Below, in pieces: positions 12,124 to 23,797 of a DNA stretch of 64,000 nucleotides. Both the position numbers and the translations under genes were made by a program. The stretch comes from Leptodactylus fallax (Eukaryota; Chordata; Amphibia; Anura; Leptodactylidae). Within the stretch, counting starts at the first letter, position 1. The number at the start of each line of letters is the position of its first letter. The stretch lies in NCBI GenBank assembly GCA_947044405.1, contig CAMRHE010000207.1:1560001-1624000 (forward strand), given 5' to 3'. The notes beneath the pieces were generated by a model. It saw only the letters and a program-made list of their open reading frames with translations, was not told where the DNA came from and searched no databases.

Positions 12124-12434
12124 AAGGCTAAGACCCCACACAGTGGGCTGCAGCCGAAAAGCGCTGCAGGAAAAACCGTGGTGGAAATGCAGGACAGTTT
12201 TCCTCTGCAGACTTTCTGCTTCCATTATACATATATGGAAACCTCCTGCGTTTCCGTAGTTATAATTGACATACTGCGATTTCCAAAAACTGTTTGGCAA
12301 CCGCAGCCTTTCCACTGCGGGTATTTTTCTGCAATGTGTGGATGGGATTCGCTACAGCAACAGATTTATCATTATTTATGCCAGAATACTTGTGTAAATT
12401 ATAGCAGAAATCTACACTTCTCTGCAAGGGGCCT
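12124..12434. repeat. Foldback MITE, GCTAAGACNCCACA family, copy 2
   Basis: Shares GGCTAAGACCCCACACAG, TTTTCCTCTGCAGACTTTCT, CATTATACATATATGG and GTATTTTTCTGCAATGTG with the copy at 8159-8489. The right end differs, with TCTGCAAGGGGCCTAAGG. Confidence 0.55.
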
Positions 12435-12454
12435 AAGGCTGCAGTGCTATCTAA

Positions 12455-12588
12455 ATTATTTCCAGAGATATTACTGATTGAAAATAGTTGGGATTGGGAT
12501 TTTTATATCATATATATATATTGCACAGCTGCATATAAATATCCTAATCCCAACTGTGTTTTCAACCAGTGATATCTCTGGAAATAAG
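12455..12588. repeat. Near-perfect palindrome, about 50-nt arms
   Basis: The left arm (TTATTTCCAGAGATATTACT, then AGTTGGGATTGGGAT) is the inverted match of the right arm (ATCCTAATCCCAACTG, then AGTGATATCTCTGGAAATAA), with a TA-rich loop. It could be a small MITE or hairpin; no coding content. Confidence 0.7.
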
Positions 12589-12699
12589 TGTCATATGAAA
12601 GAGAATCTCCTCTTTCATATGACGCCAAAAGCAAGTTTGTATGTTTTATAATGTCTGAGATATAACTGTTTGCGGTGACCCTCCCCTCATCTTCTCTAC

Positions 12700-14233
12700 A
12701 TACTGTGTTTCCCCGAAAATAAGACACCCCCGAAAGTAAGGCATAAGAGAGGTTTCGGAGAATTGCCTAATATAAGGCATCCCCCGAAAGTAAGGCGTAT
12801 GTTCCCGAACAGAACATACGGTATATACGATATGTGAGGCCGCGGGAGAACCCCACAATCTCTGCTATCATTATACTCCGGGGTCTTTCGGCCCGGGCGG
12901 CCCAGGGGAGGTGAGCGAACATAAAAAACTATGTGCTTACCTGTCCTACGCTTCTCCAGGCTTCGGGCCTGTTTGGTGACGTCGCAGACGTCAGCGGACG
13001 TCATTTTGCGTCGCGACACCGGCCGGATCATGTGACGCGGCCTGGTCTAACAGTGAAGAAGGCCGGAGTAGCGCACGGGCATGCACCGGAGCGAGGAACG
13101 GGTAAGCAACGTTGTTTTTTTATGTTTCTATCCTCCCCTAGGTCTCCGATCATTATACTCTGGGGTCTGAAAAGACCCCACAGTATAATAATTGTTCATG
13201 GGTGGTCCACTATGGGGCAAACTACTGTGTGCAGGGGCCACTATGGCGAATGATACTGTGTGCAGGGGCCACTATGGGGCATGATACTGTGTGCAGGGGC
13301 CACTATGGGGCATGATACGTGTGCAGGGGCCACTATGGGGCATGATACTGTGTGCAGGGGCCACTATGGGGCATGATACTGTGTGCAGGGGCCACTATGG
13401 GGCATGATACTGTGTGCAGGGGCCACTATGGGGCATGATACTGTGTGCAGGGGCCACTATGGGGCATGATACTGTGTGCAGGGGCCACTATGGGGCATGA
13501 TACTGTGTGCAGGGGCCACTATGGGGCATGATACTGTGTGCAGGGGCCACTATGGGGCATGATACTGTGTGCAGGGGCCACTATGGGGCATGATACTGTG
13601 TGCAGGGGCCACTATGGGGCATGATACTGTGTGCAGGGGCCACTATGGGGCATGATACTGTGTGCAGGGGCCACTATGGGGCATGATACTGTGTGCAGGG
13701 GCCACTATGGGGCATGATACTGTGTGCAGGGGCCACTATGGGGCATGATACTGTGTGCAGGGGCCACTATGGGGCATGATACTGTGTGCAGGGGCCACTA
13801 TGGGGCATGATACTGTGTGCAGGGGCCACTATGGGGCATGATACTGTGTGCAGGGAAATTAATGGTTTGGATTGTTATGATGATGTCCTAGAAGATGATG
13901 ACATAACTGTCATTGAATAAATTTTACTTTCTATTCGTACCGTAAATATTGGTAAACGTACCATACTGTTAATTGTTGTACATGGAAATAATGGTACGGT
14001 AGTAAGAAATTCTTGATAGGATTCACAGTTTGTCTGGTTGTGCTGGTTTGTGATGACAACTACATTACCGTACAGTACCGTATATAATAAATGTTCATTT
14101 TTTGTTCAGCAATAAATGTGAATTCTTCTTCATTGAAAAAAAAAATAAGACATCCCCTGAAAATAAGACACAGCACATCTTTGGGCGCAAAAATTAATAT
14201 AAGACGCTGTCTTATTTTCGGGGAAACAGGGTA
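12700..14233. mobile_element. DNA transposon remnant with CCCCGAAAATAAGAC ends
   Basis: The left terminus TACTGTGTTTCCCCGAAAAT and the right terminus ATTTTCGGGGAAACAGGGTA are inverted matches beginning and ending with TA. Sub-terminal blocks (CCCCCGAAAGTAAGGC, AATATAAGG) repeat the end motif. The interior holds a GC-rich segment (12840-13105), a 31-bp minisatellite (13207-13855) and an AT-rich segment with a short possible coding remnant. The GC-rich part resembles sequence at 45390-45615. No complete transposase is present, so it is non-autonomous; I do not assign a superfamily beyond a possible TA target. Confidence 0.6.
13207..13855. repeat. 31-bp minisatellite, about 21 copies
   Basis: The unit has ACTGTGTGCAGGGGCC at its start and ACTATGGGGCATGAT at its end. 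Copies are almost identical; the left-most two carry changes (GGGGCAAACTACT, GGCGAATGATACT) and one near 13311-13320 lost a base. Variation at one edge with a homogeneous interior fits expansion by slippage or unequal exchange. Confidence 0.95.
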
Positions 14234-14783
14234 TTACACACCCCCGTACTCCATACAGTAGTAACATTCAGTGAGAGGCAGGAACAGCTCTCAATACAGA
14301 AACAAGGGGAAGAGCGAAAAAATGCAGGATTTCACAGAAAGGATTCAAAATTTGTTAATAAAGTATATTACAAAATGTTTTAATGAAGCAAATACTGCCA
14401 GAAAATCACAAGTTGTCCCAAAGTTTAGTTAAACTTAAATAAATCTGGCACATATTACTCCAGAACACTAATTTGAGTGATATATAACATGCCAGCAGTA
14501 ATACATATCCCTGCAACTTTATTTCACATACTCTGCATGGAAGAATTGATAAGTTATTATAACCATGTGGCAGATAAACTAAAACTATCTAACTTTTAGA
14601 AAGTGTAAAGTTAGACTAGACCATATAAAAACTGCACCAAACTTTCCATCGTGTCTAATGCTGTTTTTATAAATGGCCTAGTCTAACTTATTAGTTGGCT
14701 TAGTTTCTGACCAAACTTTGCAAGAAATTTTTTGCATCAATGCCCAAAGTTTTGGTGCCCTTTGTGGCTCACAGTTTAGCATA
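14234..14783. other. Non-coding DNA, no recognised feature
   Basis: No gene or element end was recognised. AAACTTAAATAAATC-type AT-rich sequence predominates. Confidence 0.45.
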
Positions 14784-15311
14784 TTAAATTATTATTATTA
14801 TTATTATTATTATTATTTATATTGCGCCATTAATTCCATGGTGCTTTACATTTGCGGATTTACATACAGTACACCAGATATACAAAACAGATAATACAAA
14901 CAGTGACCAACTGGTACAGTGGGATAGAGGGCCCTGCCCGCGAGGGCTTACAGTCTATGAGGGATAGAGACAGAAGGTGGGGGTAGAGACTGTACAGATG
15001 GTGGTGTGGTGACGGTAGTATTATTGGAGGTTGTAGGCCTTTCTGAATAGGTGAGTCTTCAGGGCCTTCTTGAAGCTTGTGACTGTGGGGGACAGTCTTA
15101 TGTGTCTTGGTTATGAGTTCCAGAGTATGGGGGATGCTCGGGACAAGTTTTGGAGTCGATTGTGTGAAGAGCGGAGTAGGAGGTCTTTGGAGGATCGGAG
15201 GTTACGTGCGGGCAGGTAGCGGGAGATTAGGTCGGAGATATATGCAGGGGACAGGTTGTGGATGGCTTTGTATGTCAGCATGTCACCTTGTATGTCGTAC
15301 AAGGCACCCAA
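14784..15311 (-). mobile_element. L2-like LINE fragment, 3' end with (AAT)n tail
   Basis: Read on the minus strand, the peptide LTYKAIHNLSPAYISDLISR is followed by LRSSKDLLLRSSHNRLQ and a SPILWNS motif, the pattern of the extreme C-terminus of L2-type LINE ORF2 proteins. A roughly 250-base non-coding 3' region follows and ends in an AAT run (plus strand ATT, about 14787-14817), the usual L2-type microsatellite tail. Everything upstream, including reverse transcriptase and endonuclease, is missing, so this is a 5'-truncated insertion. The first residues of the open frame (GALYDIQG) do not fit the family. Confidence 0.75.
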
Positions 15312-15604
15312 ACTATTAGAAATTGTCTAAAACGCACAGAAAATGAGGCGTAAAGCATGCACATCGGAATTCTGGTGCATATTTATTAATTTATCTGCCC
15401 CTGTGTATCCAGAAAGGAATAGGTAAAAGTATATAGACTATGGTTCCTGTGCTGCCATCTTGTCCTCAGTTTTTATGAAGCCAGATGTGAGCATGCACTA
15501 AACTGTATTGTATTATAAGGAGTCTAAACTCTGATGGAACAAGGGACAGAATTTTTGGGAGTTCAAATTCCTGACACCGCTGATCTCATGCCCAGAAGGT
15601 TTAT

Positions 15605-15835
15605 ATAAGGCTAGGTTCACATCTGCGTGCAGGTTTCCCTTCAGGGGATTTGCTTGGGGAAACCTAATCCGCATAAAAAAGCGGTTACCTTAGGAAACCC
15701 CTGGATCCCATAGACTAAAATGGGGTCCATGTGGTTTCCGTTCGGTTTCCACCCGAAAAGGGCAAAAAATGCGGAGAGGGGAGCGGAATCCCCCTATGGA
15801 GTACAAGCACAGATGTGAACCGAGCCTACCGTGCA
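15605..15835. repeat. GTTCACA-type foldback repeat, copy 2
   Basis: The ends GGCTAGGTTCACATCTGCG and CACAGATGTGAACCGAGCC form clear terminal inverted repeats. The inside carries CCCATAGACTAAAATGGGGT and AATGCGGAGAGGGGAGCGGA, shared with the other copies. Confidence 0.75.
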
Positions 15836-16229
15836 GACATCCTAGCAGGGTACACAAGTAAAGACAGATATAGTACTGACTCTAGCACTGGTTTACATGT
15901 TGTTTCCTTGTAAGGGTGGAGATAAGCTTGTAGTGCAAATTGACTTTTCTTTTTTTTTTTTTTTTTTAACACCTACAGTACAAACACTGCACACCGATGA
16001 AGCCAAGACTGATACTGTGGCAACCGCAAAGTAACTAGTTCAGTTCCCATGTTTCATAGTTTTTCTCTAGTTTGTCATATTCCCCAAACATTTCCCAGTG
16101 AGCGCTGCTTGTGTGCGGGGAGCAGCAGCCAATGAGGAGTATCCTGGTTAGGAACTAGCTAGACTTGACTTAGTTCCTGGCCAGGGCGCCCCTCATTGAC
16201 TGGCACTCCGACACACACTGCTCATTATA

Positions 16230-17163
<934 letters not shown>

Positions 17164-17886
17164 TATAGCAGCCCTCACTGGGAACTGCCCACAACTTGGT
17201 GAGCTGAGCGCTGAAACCATGACCCTCTTTAACCTTCACCCCTTACACCTGGCTAATACAAATGGCACCCCTATTAAATAATTTCTACTAAAAGACAAGA
17301 AATTGCAATTTTCATGTGTTTTTTAGTGAAGCTTTTTGAATTTACAGCTGACAGTGCTCCGCAGTGGCCCCCACACTGTAGTTCTGACACATAAATAAAG
17401 CAATCAGGTCCACATGGGGACCCAAAAGATGGAGACCCTGTCCGCTTAACCCTTTGGTGCATAATCACATTAATTTGCCTCATTATGCGCAAAGGGGTTT
17501 ATGGAGAGAGCTCAGGAGTTGAGCTCTCTCCATTCCCGGCAGATGCCGGCTGTATAATACAGCCAGCACCCTCCACTAACAGCTGTGATCAGTGCCGCCG
17601 TGATCGTACTGACCCATAGAATATGAGTAACATGTAATTTTTACCACATAGTGAATGATATAAAATGAAACCCATAAGAAATTGGCGCAAATGTATTTTT
17701 TTTTTTTTTTTTTTCCAAATTCCTCCTCATTTAGTACATTTCACATGATAGTGAATGGTGCCATTGCAAAGTGCAATTTGTCCTACAAACAATAAGCCAT
17801 CATGTGACTGTGAGCTGAAATTATGGCTCTTGGAATGGGGAAAGGGAAGAACGGAAATGCAAAAACAAAAATTGACAGAGGCATGA
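17164..17886. other. Non-coding DNA, no recognised feature
   Basis: Contains a T-run near 17696-17714 and a short inverted sequence around GGAGAGAGCTCAGGAG / GAGCTCTCTCC at 17503-17531. No gene supported. Confidence 0.5.
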
Positions 17887-18073
17887 AAGGGTTTAAAAGC
17901 TGTTACCCGCGGACCCCATAGACTATAATGGGGTCCACCAGGTTTCCGCCGGTTTTATACCAAAACCGGTGGAGAGAAGTCCTCCTTGCAGGACTTTTCT
18001 CTCCATCGGTTTTAAGTGTAGTCTTCGTCAGAGTCTCCTACGGAGACTTCAACGCAGATGTGAATCTAGCCTA
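17887..18073. repeat. GTTCACA-type foldback repeat, copy 3 (partial)
   Basis: Carries GACCCCATAGACTATAATGG, the GGTTTTATACCAAAACC hairpin, AGGACTTTTCTCTCC and the family right end CGCAGATGTGAATCTAGCCT. The left terminus is missing. Confidence 0.6.
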
Positions 18074-20906
18074 ACTCTTACCCATCGACATTCCCCTGGA
18101 ACTCTGCAGCTCAATGCGTCAGGTCTTTTACCAGGCATCGCTACATCTATGACCTCTTACCTATTCAAGCCAATACTCTGCTTTTCACTCATGAGGGGCA
18201 GGAAGCCTGAAACGGCGTTTTGCAGATTGGTCTGTCGTCTTTTTGGGAGAGATGTTCTGGTTTGGCATTAAACTCTGGCAATTTCACTAGCTTTCATAGA
18301 AAACAAGATCTTGATCCATAGGGCATGATATCTCAAAAGGTGGTGTTACAACAAAATCTAAAAAATAGGGAATCTACATTAGTCAGTCAGTCACCCTAGA
18401 TGTGATATAATGTAGCTCCAGGGCACGTATATACATATGGAGATTCAAATACCCCGGTGTACATGGGGTTCTCTGATTTACATCCACGGCTTGTGCAACT
18501 TGTGTATATCCTGTGGATCTACCATAAATGTATTTCATGGGAAAACCCCTTTTCCCATAAATATTAATGCTCATGTAAATTAGATATGATTCAGCTAAAA
18601 ATTATTACACACAATAACTTATTACACCCCAGTGAAAGCAACTTGTCAGACTAATGTTATATACTCCAAATTTGCCATACTTTATACAGTACATATACTA
18701 AGGCAGTATAGTGCCCAAAGTGTGCTACAATTCTCATGAAATGGTAGTGGCCATATTGGTGTTCATATATTCTAACCTAACATAATAGTGACTTTATAAT
18801 AATAACCTATTATCCAATACTGGTACTATTTTATGTAGTCACAGTATTTATACACTATTGTCCTGTTATGTACATAATATAGTACTAGTACTTTTTTTTT
18901 TTTTTTCCAGGCTTTAAACCTAACATTACTGTAAGATTCTTTTACTAGTTACAGTATATTAGTTAATGTGTACTAAAAGGAAATTCCTATAGAAGGAACT
19001 ATGCCAACAGGCACATACGCCAGGCCTCACCCTGTTTGATCCTGCACTGTTTAATGGGCAGGTACCTGAAGCTCTCAGAACATTTTCATCATTTTTTTTT
19101 TTTAGCTTCCTACATAAAGGACATTACATGACTGTTAATGAGAATTTAGGTTCTGTTCACATTTACCAAAGTATCAATATGTATATGAGTTGGTCAGAGC
19201 CATTTTAACACATTGCTGGGCCTAGGGCAAAAGTTTCATTAGTGGGGCCCCCCCATTGCTACCACTTAGACCTTAGACACATCTCACCTGGCCAAATTAT
19301 AATGCCCCCTCAGTGCCCCCCACATAGTGTAATTCTTCCTTAGTGACCCATATAATATAATGCCCCTCAGTGGCCTATCACACAGTCAAATGCCTTTGCA
19401 GTGGCTCCATATAATATAATGGTCAGTCCTACATTAACCCTAAGCCCACCCCTCTGTGGCCCCTCAGATATTAACCTGTGACTCGACATTAACCTGAACT
19501 TCTTCCCCTTTGCCCCTCAGACATTAACCTGTGCCAGACATACTATAAGTTGTCCACACAGTGTCTTGTCCCCCTCCAGTTGCCCCCACAGTTTTGTCAC
19601 CCTCCAGTTACCAGCTTGTTGTTGACCCAGCACAATGGGACAAACAAAGTAAGTAAAAACCCTAATACCTTTCTATGTTCCGCTTTCCTCTTTTCTCTTC
19701 TGTGTCTGGTCTGCCCTGGTGTCTTCAGGGAGCAACAGGCACAATGTAATTGGTGTCACTACATCGCACCTATTGCTCCGAATACAGGAGAGACGTGGGT
19801 TAAATGGTGTAGCAGGAAGTGACGGGTTGAAGGACACAGATGGGTTAGTCGGGGCAGCCCAAACCCATTGTCTTGGACAGCACTCTAAATGCAGGACTCG
19901 CCTTACCATAGGGACCTGTGCAAGTGTACAGTTTTCCCTATGGTTAAAGCTGCCCTGGTTGCTGTCCTATTCTTGCCTATAAGAAAGTTGTCTTCTATTT
20001 CTTCAATTTCTCTTTAAAGCTCATGTCTTGTTTTCAATGACTTTTCAGGACTAGCTGGCGTGTGTACATGAGGAATAACACGATTACTGCTCTATATATT
20101 ACCTGTTTTCTGCATTTTTAGTAGACTCTCTCATACACTCTCTCTCCCTGACTTGGTGGGTAGCTGTATCTGTTATGATGTCTGCACATGGGGGTTGTGC
20201 TCCCTGTTACTATCATTCACATACTGTGAAGAAGCTTTAGCAGTATACAAGTCATTGAGCACTTTGGGTGAACTAGAAAACTTACTATTGACTGCACCAG
20301 AGATTCTGTGTGTGTCTCTGCTTCTCTCTTGGCTCCTCCTCCTCTTCTGTCTGTCTATGGGCAGCAAGTAACCTGACCTCTCAGTGATCTGATAATTTGT
20401 CTTGTCTCTCAAGATTGATTCAGCAGAGAATTCCGGGTAAGTGAGCAGTTTAGGATGCTGAGATGGGAGAAAGGACCCTGATCCCGAAGTGAAGAAAGAC
20501 CTTATTTTGATAATACTGGCATGCCTCTATTGAACGTAAGCCTCAATTTGCATAAAAAAAAAAAAAAAAATCTGCGTTTTCACAGTAATGGTGGATCTAT
20601 TGAACTATGTATGATATGACTGTGCTCAGCATAATGGCCCCTACAGCTTCACTGTGGCTGGTTAGATATTGCGTTTCCTGGTGAGACTCCCTTTAAACAA
20701 TGCATTTGAAAACTATAAGACTGGGTTCACACGGTGTTTTTCTGTTGTGTATCTTAAGAGCGGTGGTTTTTTAATTACAGTAATGACTATTACATTTTAC
20801 TATGCATTTCAGCTGTTACTGTTGGCTTTTAATGGCCATTGGTTTACAGCCGTGATACATAGTAAAAATGTACTACTCATTACACCAATTGCATAAAGCA
20901 TGCAGT
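18074..20906. other. Non-coding DNA; degraded hammerhead-like motif near 18187
   Basis: No gene is supported. At 18187-18215 the string CTCATGAGGGGCAGGAAGCC followed by TGAAACGGCG looks like a decayed hammerhead core (expected CTGANGA ... GAAA), with the conserved G replaced by C. Around 19240-19400 there are loose repeats of CCCCTCAGTG-type blocks. A-runs or T-runs occur near 18893, 19092 and 20552. Confidence 0.35.
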
Positions 20907-21172
20907 TCTTAAAGGGGTTGTCCAGGGAGTTTAAATTCACTTACCTGATAAGTGTTGATAATGATGGACTTGGGGGTTCCGACCTCGTCACAACCCCGGG
21001 GACACGTGAACAGAAGCAGAAGAGTGTATTTTTCATCTTGACCAAACAAAAGTGCAGAGAGCTTATATGTGCTGCAGGAGCTGCATTGCTCTCTAGATTC
21101 ATCAGCTTTATGGGAGACCATGTGGGACCTCTCAGTGATTTGACTCTGCATGGAGTGTTTATCAAGCTATAT
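20907..21172. repeat. TTAA-type MITE, left end only
   Basis: Starts CTTAAAGGGGTTGTCCAGGG like the other TTAA-bounded repeats but has no matching right end before the next element at 21173. Confidence 0.4.
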
Positions 21173-21493
21173 GGCCCCTTGCAGACGACTAGTCGGCTGG
21201 CCATGGTTGAACTACACAGGCGGCAGACCGATGTCATCCACGTGCCACCCGTGCACCGGCCATGCTTCCGTGGCCCCATTCATTCAATGAATAGTAGCCA
21301 TGGAAGCACGGTTGCGAAATTGGACAGGAATAGGACCTGTCCTGAGTTTTGCGGCCTGAACTGTTGGCCCGCACACTGATCTGTGTAATACACGGTCATG
21401 TGCGTGGGCCGACATAAATGAATGGGTCAGTGTGCTATCCGGGAAAAACCTAGGTAGCACACTGACCTACGCCGTGGTCGTCTGCAAGGGGCC
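21173..21493. repeat. MITE with perfect 17-bp terminal inverted repeats
   Basis: GGCCCCTTGCAGACGAC at 21173-21189 is the exact inverted match of GTCGTCTGCAAGGGGCC at 21477-21493. The interior also folds: ATGCTTCCGTGGCC pairs loosely with CATGGAAGCACGG, and TCAGTGTGCTA with TAGCACACTGA. No coding capacity. Confidence 0.8.
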
Positions 21494-22231
21494 TAAATGT
21501 GGATATTCAGCATCCTACATTATATAACCTGTACTATATACACACTGTTCCTTTAAAGGTGTTGTCCAGGATCTGAAGGTAATTGATACTGTGGTCATCA
21601 GTGTTAGTTTGATTGGGTCAAGATCTCTGATCCCAATCTCGATCATCCTCCGGAAGCCATATACCAGGTATATGGCCAGAAGCAGTCCTGCTCCTATTCA
21701 AGTGAATGGGACTGCAGTTCCAGGTCCCACCTTATTCACTATTCCCAGGTTAGAAGGGGGGGGGGGTGCAAATGCTAGGACTCCTACCAATAACAAAAAT
21801 TTGAATGTCTGGCACCCCCATCTCAGCGGCGGTTACATGTGGATATGATGATTTAGTCAGCCATAAATTAGATTGTTTCTAAGTACAATCCTCCCTTTTT
21901 TTTTTTTTTTTTTTTTTTTTTTCCCTCCTCCAACACTTTAGATAAGAATAACCAACGTGCTAAAAATTCTCACATCTAACGTGCGTTCCGAACTCTTGAC
22001 TTTTCTCCTGTCCTCGAGCACTGAGATGGCGCAGTCACACTAAATGCCACATTTCTGGTAATACTATGCATACAATAAGTACAGAATATTTTCCATAGTT
22101 TTATATATGTACTAGATCGGAGGACTTGCCATTTTTTTTCCTTTGGCAAAAACATGTATTCCACATAAATAATGATACAGGAGCACCCTTTCTTAGAACC
22201 CTGTATTGTGATGTTCCTCTGTTACAGTGTA
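21494..22231. other. Non-coding DNA with a poly-T tract
   Basis: A TTTAAAGGTGTTGTCCAGGA start near 21553 suggests another partial TTAA-type repeat. A T-run lies at about 21895-21922. No gene. Confidence 0.45.
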
Positions 22232-23797
22232 CAGTCATGGCCAAAAGTTTTGAGAATGATACAAATATTAATTTTTACAAAGTCTACTGCTTCAGTTTTT
22301 CTAATGGCAATTTGCATATACTCCAGAATGTTATAAAGAGTGATCAGCTTAACAGCAATTACTTGCAAAGTCAATATTTGCCTAGAAAATGAACTTTATC
22401 CCCCAAAACACATTTCAACATCATTGCAGCCCTGCCTTAAAAGGACCACCTAACATCGTTTCAGTGATTGCTCCATTAACACAGGTGTGGGTGTTGATGA
22501 GGACAGGGCTGGGGATCAATCTGTCATGATTAAGTAAGAATGACACCACTGGACACTTTAAAAGGAGGCTGGTGCTTGCCATCATTGTTTCTCTTCTGTT
22601 AACCATGGTTATCTCTAAAGAAACACGTGCAGTCATCATTGCACTGCACAAAAATGGCCTAACTGGGAAGAGTATTGCAGCTAGAAAGATTGCACCTCAG
22701 TCAACAATCTATCGCATCATCAAGAACTTCAAGGAGAGAGGTTCCATTGGTGCCAAAAAGGCTCCAGGGCGCCCAAGAAAGACCAGCAAGCGGCAGGACG
22801 TCTCTTAAAAGTGTTTCAGCTGCGGGATCGGACTACCAGCAGTGCAGAGCTTGCTGAGGAATGGCAGCAGGCAGGTGTGAGTGCATCTGCACGCACTGTG
22901 AGGCGGAGACTCTTGGAGCAAGGCCTGTTCTCAAGGAGGGCAGCAAAGAAGCCACTTCTCTCCCGAAAAAACATCAGGGACAGACTGATATTCTGCAAAA
23001 GGTACAGGGAGTGGACTGCTGAGGACTGGGGTAAAGTCATTTTCTCTGATGAATCCCCTTTTCGATTGTTTGGAACATCTGGAAAACAGCTTATTCGGAG
23101 AAGAAGAGGTGAGCGCTACCACCAGTCTTGTCTCATGCCAACTGTAAAGCATCCTGAAACCATTCATGTGTGGGGTTGCTTCTCAGCCAAGGGAATCGGC
23201 TCTCTCACAGTCTTGCCTAAAAACACAGCCATGAATAAAGAATGGTACCAGAATGTCCTCCAAGAGCAACTTCTCCCAACCATCCAAGAGCAGTTTGGCG
23301 CTCAACAATGCCTTTTCCAGCATGATGGAGCACCTTGCCATAAAGCAAAGGTGATAACTAAATGGCTCAGGGAACAAAACATAGAGATTTTGGGTCCATG
23401 GGCTGGAAACTCCCCAGATCTTAATCCCATTGAGAACTTGTGGTCAATCATCAAGAGACGGGTGGACAAACAAAAACCAACAAATTCAGACAAAATTAAA
23501 GCATTGATTCTGCAAGAATGGACTGCTATCAGTCAGGATTTGGTCCAGAAGTTGATTGAGAGCATGCCAGGGAGAATTGCAGAGGTCCTGAAGAAGAAGG
23601 GTCAACACTGCAAATATTGACTTGCTGCATTAACTCATTCTAACTGTCAATATAAGCTTCTGTTACTCATAATATGAATGCAATTATATTTCTGTATGTG
23701 ATAAAAACATCTGACAAACACACATAAAAACCAGAGGGCAGCAGATCATGTGAAAATAGAATATTTGTGTCATTCTCAAAACTTTTGGCCATGACTG
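22232..23797 (+). mobile_element. Full-length Tc1/mariner-type element D (DD35E)
   Basis: The ends CAGTCATGGCCAAAAGTTTT and AAAACTTTTGGCCATGACTG are perfect inverted repeats of 20 bases or more, continuing into GAGAATGA(T/C)ACAAATATT, and lie next to TA at 22230-22231 and 23798-23799. The 1,566-bp length is normal for a complete Tc1-type element. A single transposase gene fills most of the interior with one frame disruption. The preserved termini and near-intact coding region make this the youngest-looking DNA transposon in the window. Confidence 0.95.
22605..23620 (+). pseudogene. Tc1/mariner transposase, DD35E, one frame disruption
   Basis: I chose the ATG at 22605 (MVISKETRAVIIALHKNG) because it begins the family's N-terminal helix-turn-helix; the upstream ATG at 22572 adds unconserved residues. 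GRPRKTS follows the DNA-binding part. The first frame ends at TAA 22806-22808, and the protein continues in another frame from about 22811 (FQLRDRTTSSAELAEEWQQ) to the end, GQHCKY. Counted from 22811, catalytic residues are Asp80 (IFSDESPF, 23048-23050), Asp172 (FQHDGAPCHKA, 23324-23326) and Glu208 ([11 protein letters not shown], 23432-23434), all retained. Thirty-five residues lie between the second Asp and the Glu, against 34 in the other Tc1 copies here. The single break near 22800-22812 makes this copy a pseudogene unless it is a sequence error. Confidence 0.9.

Noticed and set aside
11914..12477. 187-codon open frame
   Set aside because: More than half of it lies in a repeat also present at 8159-8489, and no domain is visible.
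12940..13100. CpG-containing GC-rich stretch as a promoter or first exon of the MAP7D2-like gene
   Set aside because: It lies within a transposon remnant and recurs in part at 45390-45615, so its base composition comes from the repeat.
13207..13855. CRISPR-like regular repeats
   Set aside because: The 31-bp units are directly adjacent with no unique spacers, and the genome is a vertebrate; it is a minisatellite.
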